Positions 1-13,242 of a stretch of 64,000 nucleotides of DNA are shown here, in pieces. The position numbers were made by a program, and so were the translations under genes. This DNA comes from Cristatella mucedo (taxonomy: Eukaryota > Bryozoa > Phylactolaemata > Cristatellidae). The stretch covers positions 4,260,001-4,324,000 of the forward strand of contig WPIO01000032.1 of assembly GCA_009760855.2 (NCBI GenBank), read 5' to 3'. Within the stretch, counting starts at the first letter, position 1. Every line of letters starts with the position of its first letter. Below the pieces are notes generated by a model that made no database searches, was not told the origin of the DNA, and saw only the letters and a program-made list of their open reading frames with translations.

Positions 1-3000
1 TCTCTTTCGTGCAAAACATTATTTGAAGTAGGCCCTACATTTCAATTACATTTTACCGCACGTACAAACAATGTCTGAATTTCTGCTCTCTGGTCAATTT
101 TGCAGTCTATTGCTAAAAATCCTGAGTGAGCGAGCCTTTGTACGTACGAGCTGATCTTTGATGCCATGTACATACCGTGGTACGGTCGCGCGGGATAGCA
201 TTTCTGCAAGTGTCACGCAGGATCGAGATGATCTTACGCCAGGGACGAATGCCGGCACAGGCGTTGCATGATTCTCCGCGTACTCTATTTACACACTGTT
301 TGCCAGCAGTGCATCTTAAAATCTACGTACAAAGTAGGACCTCGTCAAGATAAGCTTGCTTTTTTCCACAATCGTTAATAATTGCAGCGTCTTGGGCCTC
401 TTGGTCGTCTGGTTGTGTCGCGGGCTCATACGACGATCGGACAATCTTACGAAGTTTCGAACTATCAATTCTTACTAATTTAAGAAAAAATATATTATTG
501 CTATTATCTCATTAGACGGTGGCTCGTCTACTACTCGTCAGTTGCATATCTCGTTAAGTGCATTGTTTGTAGTAATACAATGGTGTCGAAGAAGAATAAT
601 ATGCTGCTGAAAACGCCCTATTTGGGCAGATGAGTTTCAACGTCATTACTAGCTATTTACATTGGCTTCACTATTTCTGTAAGCATAGCAGGTCTTGGCT
701 GCTGAGCAAAGAGCCGGGCTTCGGCACAGCGACGGCAGCTGGTGGAGCCCTCGTGGCTAAGCGGCACATCTCTTACACGAATGAATGCTACGTGTCCTTG
801 ATCTTTTTATTCTAACCAGGACCCAATGCAGAGAAGGGGCCTTCTTCACTATTCTTATTATTAAACAAGACCCTGCAATAATTTTGGACTGATGAATCAC
901 AATACAACAGACTGTTTTCTTGGAGCTGCTGCTTGATTAGGGAATAGGGTGACATGTGTACAGCATTTAAGAGCATTCACTTCCGAAATTGTTGGCCGCA
1001 ATCCGATATGCCGCAATTGATATTTCCAAGACTGCGGCGGCTAGCGTCTCTATTTATGGTATCGCACTTGTGCTAAAACTTGGCAGACGTCCAGCATAAT
1101 AAAGTACTCTTGCGTCAAATTCGAGTCCTACATCTGGCAATCTTTCATTGCCAACTGCAAAAGGTGATGGCCGCTAAGGCTCAGCCACTATTTATATATA
1201 AGATATCCGAGATGCTCTTTTGCCTCCAGGTCTCACCATTCGCGGTAAAAAGGTTCTCACACGTCACGAGCCAGGTCGTCGGTTTCAGTCCTGCTGAAGA
1301 TCACTATTTATCCCCAGCAGCAAGCGGCAGTGGTACTGCCATGGTTCGCCTATTGCTACAGGCGCAAAGCTGTTAAACCAGCTGACCTTTGCTTAACTTT
1401 TTTTTTTCAAAAACGCAACCCTTTCGTACAATGACGGTACGAACGACTGCTACAGAGGAGACCCATAATTTGTTTAGCTTGTATGCGCATTAAATTTAGT
1501 CGAGTTCTTAAAAAAATGTACGATCAAACGTGTTGGTTGCTAATACCTCGTGCTTGTACGAAAACTTGCGGTAGTAGGAGCATGGCGTCATGCTTGGCAG
1601 CCAATCGGACGTCAATCGTCCTTCCTCGCTGATTAAGCACAAAAAAGCGTACATCGATGCAGTGGTAAAATTGCTTACTGTACGTAAACTTTTGAAGGTT
1701 GGCCACATCATTTGTGTTACTGTCATGAATCTCGCCCATTTCATCTGGACACAAGCCTACCTATTCCAAAAGTTTTTCAGCCGAAGAGCACACGCTGGAA
1801 AATCAAATAAGAAGAACACGGTAGGCATCGTCTACACATCAAAATTTAGCACTATGGAATACGTCCTACTTGTCCTGATCCAAAGTCGTGAGAAGTGGAA
1901 GCTGAACCTGCTCGCTGAAACATGTATTTGCAACCTGCGGCCACATTTCTGTCGCATCCAATCTGCTGTCAGTAGTTGACCCAAACTGGGGTGCACCGTT
2001 TCAAGGGCTTTCACTTTCAGCTTTCAGCTTTTCTCCGTAGTTCCGTTTCAAGTTTCACCGCACAGCCTGCACTTCCCTCGCCGTGCCTAATCAACCAAGG
2101 GCGCGACAGATGCGGTTATTATCGATAACTCCTCTGCTTTGCTGCGTCACTTTTCGATTGCAAAAGTCCCAACGCCAGAGAGAGGGTTGTAGTGATACGA
2201 AGCACAGTGCCGTGGCAGGTCGTGCAGCCGCTGAGCTTGGTGCTCACAGCCAGCCGCCGCCACTGCATCTCACGCCGCAGCAGCGAGCCAGTGCCAGGGC
2301 TGCGCTTCGTGCTCAGACGTTCGATCGTGAAGTGAGGCTCAAGCTGCTGCTCGCTTCAGTCTCATTCAGTGTCCGATGCAGCGGCAGCGTTCGCATCAGT
2401 CATCATTCCGTATTGACAATCAGGGTCGAAGGAAATGGAGGCGCCAGCGAAGTTCGCCGCCGCCGCGCTGCATTGCATGAGCCGACGCGCTGCCGCCGTG
2501 CATAATGCGACCGTCAGCACATTAGCCACACTCCGATGCTCTCCTGCATGACTTATCCGTCATGACTGAATTCACGCATCCATTGTATAGAGGAAAGTCT
2601 TATCGCGCGCCATGGTTAGATTACGTCTCTCAACGATAGAATTCGCAACTAAAAGAACCACATCTTGCTGCTGATGAAGTGCAGACTGATAGATGAATTG
2701 AACTTGGAAGGTATCTTTGCTGCATCAGATTACCAAAGATTACGAAATGTGAACATTAAAGAAACGGCTGGCTAACCATTTTAATAGAGGGCCCTCGGGC
2801 CTGCTTGCTGGTATCGCCACTTGCTTACTATGCTCAATATTTATTATTCTCCGAGGGTTTTTGTCTGTAAAGGAATCAATCATTTTACCAAGTGCTTAGA
2901 GGCAACCCTATTTTAATCCTAGCCAGTTGCATGGCCCTAGTCTGTAACTGTTCTCTCCTATAGTAATATATATAGCTGTAATTTTAAATATTGGAAATAT

Positions 3001-3828
3001 GCTTCAGTGCATGTAAAATAATGGCAACATTGAAACTGCAATGCACTTGTCTTCATTAAATGAATGAGCCGATGTCGTCATAAGAAAGTCTGCAATTTAT
3101 TGGTTTCGCCATGTCCACGCAATCGGATAGTCGCTGTCAGCCTGATTTAATGGCATTGCAATCACTTCTGCAGAAACTGGTTTTCGCTAGGGAATTCAAA
3201 CCTAGGGTCACGGTGTCGCCCAATTTTCGCGTAATCGGGACTATCGCAAAGTTTTCGATAGGCCTACTAATTACTTTATCCAAATCCATTTCTCAACAAA
3301 ACAAGTAGTGAGACAGCCAGCTATGCTGTGCTTAAACAACCGAATGTGCAATTGAGACATGATATCATGGTGTTGCAATTGCTGTGGAGGCATCTGCAGA
3401 TGGTTTTCCTTTGTAGGAAACTCAATATGTATGCTTTCAAAAAAATTGCGATCATCCAAGGCGATTCGCTTCAGAAAACTGGCAAAGAGTTTACAGCTGG
3501 CTGGCTGGCTGAGGACTGAGAATATTTTATATTTTAACCTCCTGTCTGGCCGAGTTTCTGAGCACCGTCCCCAGGTGCTGTCGTGTTATAATCCTAAGAA
3601 GCACAGTCAGGGCAGAAATACGTGCGCCTGACTGACGTGGCTCTTAGATAAGAAGCGAGAGCAGATACACGAGAATCCAATATGAGAAAGCACAAAAACA
3701 TATTAGTCGCTGATGTTCACTCTTATTCGGCGATTTGCTGACGAATAGCAAACATCATTTGTGTAAATCCAATATCATTGGCCTATTTATCTACAGCAGT
3801 CTCTGGTATCACTCATCTGGTACCAACG
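1..3828. other. gene-poor stretch, no gene recognised
   Basis: Average-composition DNA with only short open frames on both strands (the longest about 140 codons at 2083-2505, Ala/Arg-rich, no motif). I recognise no protein family, LINE or SINE. Single-copy versus ancient repeat cannot be decided by eye. Confidence 0.5.
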
Positions 3829-3898
3829 TGCTAGATTATCGCATGCACTAGAACGTGCTAGATGTCCAAATGCTAGATTATCGCATGCACTACAACGT
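3829..3898. repeat. two direct copies of a 28-bp unit (42-bp period)
   Basis: TGCTAGATTATCGCATGCAC followed by TA(G/C)AACGT occurs at 3829-3856 and 3871-3898 with one mismatch. The 14-bp spacer also begins with GCTAGAT. Confidence 0.9.
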
Positions 3899-5412
3899 CG
3901 AGGAATCAAACATGCGCAAGCATTTTGAGACGTTTCCTAAGATAAGCAAGTACCTTAATTAATATACACACGCATACTAATAAATGGGAGATTTAATATG
4001 TACACACATTCACTCGTGAACATTTGCGCGCACGAACATACAGGCATATGCATGCACGCGCGCATACTCACATGCACACGCATACACAGCCAATTACGGA
4101 ATCCAGACAAGCTCGCATGCAATATACGTACGTGCACCTGCAGATGAGAGTGACGTGAGAGTACTTAAAAGTGTGTGCAAACATGCACTCGTATGAGATT
4201 AATGGTAATAGAAGATATGATTCAAAGACTTCCAATGAGTATCTACAGATTATCAAGAACCTCAGAGCAATTTCCAAAAAAGCTTGCGTGCCAGCCTGGT
4301 TATGGCACATTCCCGAGTGTTTGGGGGTAAATCAGCAAACTACTGGGGGACTATAAATATCTTTACCCTGTGCTTCGCGTGTCACACATCGCGAATACTT
4401 GCATAACATTCGTTCAACGTTAGAAAGTCAGTGAAAAAGGAATTTGTTCTGTCATCTAGAGAGGGAGAGCTCAACGATGAGTATGCCGTGTCGGTAACTT
4501 CAGTGATATTCAATTCGGCCTAAGGCTCGAGATGTGAAGGACTATGCGCAGCTTCTAGAGGGAATAGCACGAAAACAGCGGGAATCCACTAGAAATCTCA
4601 GGTTCGCCGGTAATGATGAACGTTACATTTTGAATTATATTGTTGCATTTTTTATATTTCTTTTTTGGTTAACGAATTTTATATTTCATGTTATATTTTC
4701 ACTTTTGGGTGGTGCCAATCGGTTTGACTAATTTGACTAATTTGACGCATTATTCTCGATGACTGCAGAGATCGGCTAAGACACATTCTTTCTCGCGGCG
4801 TTGAGAAAAAACAAGATACATATATAAAAACAAGTAAATTATAACAGCCTTAAGGTACCACAGAAGCAGGTCGTTCATCCATGTGTGCCTTCTGTTGCGT
4901 TTATTTTCGTGAGCGAAAATGCTCAGTTTAACCGGTTCTCTCTACCCAAACTTATCATATACTCGTGGAAAATATTAAACCGCAAAACAAAACACTTTTT
5001 CAAATAATAATAATTGCCAGCTTTGTCAAGGTTATTATGGCTAAGTCGCATGCTCTGCGATTAAGCCTATTTGTACGGCAGGATCGTGATTTAGCATATA
5101 GAATTTCTGCAGCAAGCTTGTCGGTTTATTGGAATCGGGTCAAGCCTTCATCAGGGTCCAGTGCAGCTACTACGTGGGATATCAATCGGATCGGATGCCC
5201 TAAAGCCATGTTTGCTCGCAGGATTTTAATAGACCAGACGGAGATTGAGTGCTTGCGCCAGCCGTCTGCGTCGGAATTAGACCGCGCGCTAAGAACTCTC
5301 AACCCAGAGTCCTACTGTGGCGGATGCTTGGAGAGAGATGCAAAATTTTAGCTCATCGACAAAGGTGACTCAAATATTGATTGCTGGCGGACCGCTCTAG
5401 TACACCGCTACC
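3899..5412. other. gene-poor stretch, no gene recognised
   Basis: Includes a cryptic CA/CGCATA-rich segment (about 3960-4090) that may be a decayed dinucleotide repeat, and an AT-rich segment around 4620-4700. No gene recognised. Confidence 0.5.
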
Positions 5413-5645
5413 ATTAGAGAAAGAGAGAGGGAGAGCAAGGGTTGCTAAATAGAGGGGAAATAATGGGAGAGTAGGAAGAGGGAAGTAAGGGTGAGAACTA
5501 AGGAAGTAGCAGTGAGTAAGCAACGGAAGGGAAGGAGGCGGGGAAGAAGGGAGACGGGGAGTGAGTGAGGCTAAGAGATAAAGAAGGAAGCAGGGACGAG
5601 CAGAAAGGGGCCGGAAGTGAAAGAGAAAGGAAGGTGGAGATATTG
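5413..5645. repeat. polypurine (GA-rich) tract
   Basis: About 230 bases of mostly A and G on the + strand with few pyrimidines (AGAAAGAGAGAGGGAGAGCA through GAAAGGAAGGTGGAG). It is not a simple dinucleotide repeat; units vary. Confidence 0.85.
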
Positions 5646-8213
5646 GGGCAGCATATCAATAGTACATCTAGCCGCAAACTTATCCAGCGTGCGGCTGCTC
5701 CTAGTCGTCAAATTTCGTAAGCAACCCCACGAGTGTGGAAGCCATTACGCACATCCAGACATCGAGAAATGCTGCACTCCAGACAGCCGCTGAGCCGTAC
5801 AGACAGAGGGAACAGCTCACGGAAGGTCACTTAAACGAGCTGCGGAGTGAGCTCTTTACGAATCGATGGAGTAGGTTAATGTCGATCTTGGCGAACCGAA
5901 TGTATGACGAAACTGGAAATAAGAAACGCCGACCGGTTGAGAGCGATTCGACATCATTCAACGAGAGCTCTAGATCTGAATGGGCCTCGATCGACGGCTG
6001 ATAGATCGGGCCGCCGCGAATTACCCCGGAAGAATGACAGGAAGCCGCGACATATACGCCGATCAATTATAATAACTCGATCGGCTCACGCACGGCTGAG
6101 GCATGAGAGCATTTAGACAAGCAAAATGCCCGCGCCAGAGCGAAGGTCAGGTAATGTGCTAATGAATGAATGAATGGTAGGTGGAAGTGTACTGGCCCGG
6201 ACATGGCAGCACCTGTACATTCCGGCAGCCTGAGATACATAAAGAAACAGCTTAATTATGCTCAGCCAAAATAACAAAATATCGCCCGGCAGGTTTCACG
6301 AAAGACGACGGGGTCAGTGGACCTGCTTGTACGTGCAGGGTACACGTCTGCACCAACACGGCAGGGCCTGTCGTGCCCATTTTTTGAGGTCTTCGCCTCT
6401 GTTTTGGTGCATCTGGCAATTTCGAAGATCGAAGTTAATCGGCACCCAAATCGGCCAGACTCCTCTGAAAAATGCTGCAGTCATGCACGAACGCGTGTCT
6501 CTATTGCAGCACTTGCGTTGGCTTTACGCCATACACCCAGCTTCGGGGTTCTTTTGTGTTGAGGTTCAGAACTATAAGCTGGCTGACGGTTTGGCTGCTT
6601 GTCGGCTTCTTGTTTTCCGAGCAGCAGCCTTGTAGCTTACCCATGCTGGCATTAGAGGCAGTGTAACGCATCATTCTTGCTATCCCTTAACAGGGAATCT
6701 ATTTTTTCATTTATTGCTTTTGTTGCCTGCATCTCGGGTCAGGCATAAAGCTTCTATAACATCGGACAAATTGATAGTGCACTCCCATAGCCCGATAAGC
6801 TCTCGCTGTCGCCAACGTTATAACTGGTGTTCACGTGGCAGATCACAATGTTTGACGGTGCCTGTTTTATCCGATACACCAGAGGAAGTTGCATCAGGCC
6901 AATTTAAACCAATGATTGTAGGGCAGTACCCGTGCTCAACTCGGTATCAGCAGAGCAAATCCCGTATCTGTCATGATCATGATGATTGCTATTGAAATGC
7001 CATTTTTTGCAGCGGTGAATATACATTTCTTCAGTGCCAAACGTCAGCGACAGCACGGTAAGCCAAGTTATTCACCCATAAAGGCAAAAATATGAGAAAT
7101 GAGTGCACTGTGCTTAGTTCTAGGATGCACAAAGAACAGCGACAGCAAATTTATGGGTTGACAGTAGTTAGATCTAGCAAAGTAGACAAACGGAAACAGA
7201 GAGAAGAGTCAGCCATCTTAGAATCCCGTGGCTGAAAAGCACAGCCTAGCCACAGCAAATTGTTGCTTGCTACATCTCTCGACGTCGAAGCACCTGCAGG
7301 CTGCACGCAAGTCATGCAAGTGAAGTGGGTTTGTGGCAACAATTGCAGTGCCTGTTTAGAAATCTAAAGTCTGTAATATGAGACTCTTTTACATTAGTGT
7401 GTTACACTCAAACTCTGTCTCCGATCAGAGAAATACTAGGCACTTTACGGTAAATCATTAGCAAATGCCTTCTGGAAATAAAATCTTAACTTGTTCACAA
7501 TGATAAGAGTGTCCGAAGTTGTCTTGAGTACGAAGCTGTTGGCGATAGGGATATACAAGTCCAGTAAAGCAACGCAGGTCCAGTAAAGAGCAACCCAATA
7601 ATATCTAGGGCTATGGGGTGGCCAAGGCTTGGGGCACAGCATGAGGCTCATTAACAGATTGATTCAAAGCGAATCTAAGGGTGGCATACTTGCCTCCGTG
7701 TAAAAACAAGAATAAGATCTCAGCCTCGACTGCCGAACGAATTATAACGCTCCGAAACTGGCGCCATCTATCTGTTCGGGGGTGATGCGATTGCGTTTAA
7801 CGATTAAGGTCGTGAGCTCAACATCTGCGGCACATTTAAAGCGCCTGGGTACAGTTTAAGTTCGCTTTGGGCGCTACAGCAATGATTTTAGTATACAAAT
7901 ATTAATGAAAAGCTATCTGGAAGTTGTGTGGGTAGTCAAATAGGCGAGATAGGGGTCATAGACATTTTGGTCCCTCAGCCAGACGATACTTTTTTGGGAT
8001 TTGGGCAAAGTTATCAGGGCAAAATATTATTTGCAGACACGGCCTGCCACAGAGAAAGCTTGCGATTGCGATGCCTTCTAGTCGGGTATGGCATGGGCAC
8101 TGCAGTTAAACGCTTCACTTAGCTTTCCAACCAGCTGGCCATTTTAGGTACCATAGACAATACCGAATACGAGAGGGAGGCTCCCCAAGCGCCAATTAGC
8201 ATCTGCACCTGCA
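5646..8213. other. gene-poor stretch, no gene recognised
   Basis: Short open frames only (longest about 125 codons at 6258-6635), none with a recognisable domain. No LINE or SINE recognised. Confidence 0.5.
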
Positions 8214-8432
8214 TAATAGTAATAATAATACAGTTGTTAGAGCGCCCTCAGAGAACTCAATCTCTGTCTAGGCACTTTACATTTACTGCAAAGAAAGCAT
8301 GATCGAATGGTTATTGGTAGCATGCTTAATGTCAGTAAGCATAACACGGTTAGAGGTGCCATGCACAGCTTAGCATGCAAACATGGTTAGTGGCAGAATG
8401 AACAGTGTCAGCACGCATAAGTAGATTTTTAA
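8214..8432 (-). mobile_element. L2 LINE 3' UTR fragment, minus strand
   Basis: It starts with the AATAATAATA tail complement, then the complement of the conserved 3' end (AGAGCGCCCTCAGAGAACTC, TCTAGGCACTTTACATT), and continues through the CAGCATGCAAACATGG and CAGCACGCATAAG repeats of the L2 3' UTR. No coding part remains. Diverged. Confidence 0.9.
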
Positions 8433-9688
8433 ACTCAATGAGTATTGCCAATAAAAGTCAATACTGTGAACAGAGATCTTTGAACTTTCCACATACAGTC
8501 GTTATTAAAATTATCCTTATTTTTTTTATAAATTTAATGATTAAATTACAAATAAATAAATTACTAGAATATATATCATAATGCATTATTAAAATTGTTC
8601 TTCGCTAGTATTAGTATAGAATTGAGCTGTGGCCGCTTCAATTATTAGGACAACTGGTACATATTGCAAGGGAAGCACCATGGATTAGCACATAGCTTAA
8701 TATTGCTACAACTAAAATGACATCTGCAACGAAAATGTAACGAACAAATTGAGAAGAGTGCAAGTCAAGTTACACAATGGCGAGTCATGTTACACATAGA
8801 CATTACGAAACCACGAGTTCACTAGATTTATTGAATTACATGGGTAATATCAAGACCAGATTATTAAGTAGACACATTCCGAGAGGAAATGGGGAATAAG
8901 CTTCCTAATATCTTGAACACGCTAAAAAATTATATATTGCATTAGATCCGCTCAAATGATTTACCCCTGTTTTATAATCTTTGACAAATAACTCACAAAT
9001 TTGCCATAGCCATGGTACTTACATGATGCAGAAACGCGGGTTCAATATATGCACATACATGTAGCAGAGCCTAACGAGCTATGAGAAAATAATGCACGAT
9101 AAATTGTGGAAAAGTGCATTAGTTTCATTATTAACCCGAGCGCAGGCTCTTCTGTTATAACCACAACTAATTTCTCTCACCTAGTAGTGATACAGCCGAC
9201 TCTAACTTTGCTTTTAACTTGTGCCTCAGGGTTGCCTGTTCTGTGTGTAAAAAAACGTTTGTGTTTTGGCCGCCATAAGTTTGCTGATGCTCTCGACGTT
9301 TTGCCATTATTGAGACCTGGCAAAAGTCGACAAACTGCTCGGCTTTCATTGCTACACTACCCCAATTGGTGAGATTGCTAAAAACTTAAGGCGGAGTTTC
9401 GTCAGCTCATCTTTCAATTTCAAGCTTTTCTCGGTTAGCTGCTAAGCGATCTTCTCAATCTCACTATCTATGGCTAGTGGGTAGTTGTCAATTTTTTGGC
9501 GTTAATTAATCTTCCACCAGGGAGCAATTTCAGCCTCATCTCGAAGTTGTTGAGCATTCTTTGTACTGGGAATCACCTTGTTCTCATTCTAGGCGATTGC
9601 AGCACCTATTTATGTAAACCAGTCAGCTACCATCTGAGTCTTTCGACCTCCATGATCACGTCCAAGCCTCTACACATATGATAGTCAC
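8433..9688. other. AT-rich stretch, no gene recognised
   Basis: Strongly AT-rich between about 8500 and 9100. No convincing coding frame or repeat family. Confidence 0.5.
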
Positions 9689-9734
9689 GTGTATGTATGT
9701 ATGTATGTATGTATGTATGTATGTATGTATGTAT
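9689..9734. repeat. (GTAT)n microsatellite
   Basis: About eleven GTAT units. It lies at the 3' side of the minus-strand LINE fragment at 9.8-10.35 kb and may derive from that element's tail. Confidence 0.97.
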
Positions 9735-9769
9735 CTCCGTCTTTAACTCCACAAAGCCATAAAGACTAT

Positions 9770-10350
9770 GTGGGTATTACGCAGGAGAGTTTTGTACAGC
9801 GAACTCACAGCCTACGCCGCTTCCGGTACGCATTCGGTAGCCAACAGACTTCGTCTCAAGCAAAACAAAGAGAAAGTGAGGAGCCTAGCAGAGTCGGGAG
9901 AGCAGTTGAGATAGTGAGTAGCGTGGATGTAGCAGCTCAGGACCGCTGAAAAAAATGAGCCATAGTCGGCAGCAGGAGAGTAGTTGTCGTTGCGTAAGAA
10001 TTGTGGAAGAAAGTTCCACAGTCTAGGACCTGCAGAGCTAAAGCTTCTGCTGTCAATGGTATTTAAACGGAGGAATGGAACAGCTAATTTTATGTCCATA
10101 TAGGACCTGAGGGCGTGAAGAGGCTGAAACTGGTGCAGCAGTTCAGCTAGGTACGAAGGCGCCCGGCCGTGGCGGGCTTCGTGGGTCTGCGTGAGAACTT
10201 TGCTCTGTATCCGTTGATCAACCGGCATCCATCCTAGCTCTTTTAGCAAAGGAGATACGTGATCAAACCTCTGGGACATCCCTGATGAGATTTTCTCCAG
10301 AGACTGTACCCTATCGACCCTGAATGATACTGCACATCCGATAATGTTCG
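9770..10350 (-). mobile_element. non-LTR retrotransposon C-terminal RT fragment, CR1-like family distinct from L2 copies
   Basis: The minus strand encodes a 155-codon open frame (9812-10279) with FDHVSPLLKELGWMPVDQRI, HGRAPSYLAELL and SFSSAGPRLWNFLPQFLR. This is the C-terminal thumb-like region after the reverse transcriptase core in CR1/L2-group LINEs (family knowledge). Wording differs clearly from the L2 copies here ([27 protein letters not shown]), so it is a second family. The frame can be followed a little further upstream with decay. No RT catalytic core or endonuclease is present. Confidence 0.8.
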
Positions 10351-10489
10351 GATTTCATTGTCCCCGGAACGTGTTCTTGTAACGGCAGCGTCCAAAATTA
10401 TATGCGAGTCAAGAACATTTTAAAATTCTTTTGACACGGACACTGCCTGCAGTAGACTTACCCTCCCAATGACTGTTCCTTCTTAATGC
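10351..10489. other. junction between two LINE fragments, nothing recognised
   Basis: Short stretch between a minus-strand CR1-like fragment and a plus-strand decayed L2 copy. Confidence 0.4.
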
Positions 10490-12060
10490 AGTGCTGCAAC
10501 TCAGCGATATTCAACGTCCTTCAGAACTTTGCTCCTCAAACTAAACGACAAGTTCGCACCCTGCCGAGACGCTCTTTGGTTTAAGACCGACATAAAGCTA
10601 GCAAAGAATACTAAATGTAGACTCGAGAAGGTCTAAAGTTACATTGTTGCAAGCCAAAAGAGCTGGGGCTCGCAATCCGACGCTTTGCCTTTGAGGATTA
10701 TTATAGGTAGCATCAATTCATTTTACCCAAGGCTGGGTGCAAATTTTAAGGAGAAGTAGTTGAGTCGCAGATCCAAAACCTTGAAGTGGTAATACCGACC
10801 ATCTTCTTAAACGCTCGCAAGCAGGCATACTGCCCAGTGATTCCAGTGGCAACTTGACAGGGCGTTTCTCTACATTCTTCTTTGGTAAGACAAAACGGAT
10901 TAAGCATTCCATCCCCCATTGCCGTCCGAGTGCTGGCCCAGTTACTCCTCGTCGATAAATTGTCTTACCAGTTAAAAGGACCGCCGGTCCTCCAAACCCT
11001 ATCCCCACAGTTCTCCTCATGAGATGCATATACCTCTGGCTGCAAAACGTAATAATATTTCAAAAATAGCAGCAGTCACTGGTGAAGTAACTGCTCTGAC
11101 TCAAACAGCCGGGTCTGGCCACTCATTATGAAGCCTGCCCTTGATGACGAGAACTTGCGTATCTTAACCTCTTTTCTGCCTTTCTTGTCCAAATAACTTC
11201 AACGAGTGGCGGCCAAGCAGTTTAAAGCTTATGTCAGTTAATCAGATCTTTGTAGAAAGCTCCAAGTGCGATTTTGAGCTAACCTTTCGATAAAAACTGC
11301 TCTGCTCCGTGTTTACAGTGATCTTCTGAACGGTGCTGATCAGTAAACTGCCTCTGTGCTGGTTCTCCAAGATCTCTCAAGAGTTTGACACACATGATCA
11401 TCGGATCTTTCTGGAGCCTCTTGATTGACCACTTGGTGTCACTGGAAAAGCGCTACACCGAGCCAGGCTCAGCCTCAGTGAGAAATGTTTGAGTGCAGAT
11501 GTAAATAGAAATCGGTCATCTGAGTAGCGTCTAAAATATGGTGCACCTCAGGTGTCGGTTTTAGGCCCTGCTCTGTTCACTACCTATACCTTACATCACG
11601 CCGATATTCTCACCAAACACAGTGCCGGCTTTCGACGACCAGCTCTGCCAGTCCTTTGATCCTTATATGCCTGGCTACTAATCTGATTCCCTTAATTCCC
11701 GTGCAACCTCCATTAGCGACATTCGCATTCGGATGGCCAGCAACTTCATGGAGCCCAACGTGTATCGGACCAATTAAGTAATTACGGCCAAGCGTAGTGC
11801 GATCTTCAAATCTACGACCTCACTCTCAAGATTGGTTCACTTAGCAATTCTCTAGTGATGTTAGTCCCAATCTGGGAGCTCTATTCCAATACGACGTGTC
11901 ATCGGGTGAGCACATAACCTCCACTGCCAAGTCGGCCTACTTTCATGCACGAGGAACACTGCCAAAGTCGGGGCGTGCTTAGAAAAGAGTACGATAGCCA
12001 AGCGCTCATGCATTTGTGTCGTCGCGTCTAAATTACAGCCAGGAGCACTTCGAGTATTTA
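10490..12060 (+). mobile_element. old, decayed L2 LINE (linker and RT remnants)
   Basis: Pieces of the L2 ORF occur in order on the + strand with stops and frameshifts. The pre-RT linker (NFAPQTKRQVRTL near 10520, then ALWFKTDIKLAK) is followed by a stretch with no clear match. LPFLSK comes near 11175, then the YSDLLNGADQ region near 11320, and SVLGPALFTTYTL near 11550. After that come a YADD-region remnant, SDSLNSRA, IRMASNF and KSAYF-like sequence to about 12060. Too decayed to give protein. It extends further 5' than the other plus-strand copies. Boundaries approximate. Confidence 0.75.
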
Positions 12061-13199
12061 TAGCTACGAGAGTGCTCACTATAGACAGGAGCCTGAAACC
12101 TCTTTCCCATCATGAAAAGCAATCGCATACTCACCGAAATACATGAATAAATAATAAATAACGATGTATCTGCAAAAGAGCTGCATGTGCACAGGCACCT
12201 GCCTGCAGGGAGTGGCTATTTAAGCGTTTCATGCTCCCAGGGCTCGAAACCCGGATTTCGGTCTGACACATGCATATAGATTGTTGCGGATATGTAGGCA
12301 AGTTCTCAAACCACAGCGACCAAGCCAGAGCAAGACTGAGAGGAGCACCAAATTGCACTTTGGTGCCACTAGTTCGTATGCCCACGGAGCATTATCGGGC
12401 ATATCAACGTGTACCTGCCCGGCCCACGGTTCTAGACACTCATGATTCATAATAGTAATAAGCCTGTCGCACAGCGCCCCAAGAAAAGGAAATGTGCCTC
12501 AAGATAAGCAATAACCAATGGCTAACGAAAAGCACGAAAAATGCAAAAGCAAAAAAGACAGGGCCACTGGGGTGCTAAACAAAACACCTCAATGGTACCA
12601 TCCTTGGTCAGGACCTGTACAGTTTCATCACGAACAACCATATATTTGGGCGATTTGAAGTGGCATCGACGTGCTGGGGCCTTGCAGCAGGGCCCCGACT
12701 CTTTCGTTTCGCGCAACTAAGGTACTTGTTTGCTGCTGCTGCTGCTGTTGCTGCTGCTGTGGATCGGTGCAGCTCTTGGCAGTGCTTCTGGCTACTTGGC
12801 AAACATAAAAGGCACCACCCTCTATGGAAAGTGCATTTTTGATTCGCGAATGCATCAAGTGCAGTGCAGCTCAGCCTTAACTTGCTGACAGACTTCAGAT
12901 GAGCCGCACACAGCTGAAGCCGGTAGAGCACAATGGCAGGCAATGAGCAGCCGTGCAGAAGGTGCTAATTACCGCCCGAGACCAGACGATTTGCTTGCTT
13001 ACTTTGTCGATCCTGTTTATATGGGACAGCTGCAGCGGTCAACAGAGCGATGCAGCTTGAGCAGCCGTCCTGAATGGTCGCCGGCAGCAAATTGGCCAGC
13101 CTGAAGTTGAGTGCAGCCATTGTCTCTACCTGCTGTTCCTACTCTCTCCCAATTCAACGCTTGCCCATCTCTCTCGATTACCCTATCAATATTGTTATC

Positions 13200-13202
<3 letters not shown>

Positions 13203-13238
<36 letters not shown>
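13203..13238. repeat. (CA)n microsatellite
   Basis: About 18 uninterrupted CA units on the + strand. Confidence 0.98.
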
Positions 13239-13242
<4 letters not shown>

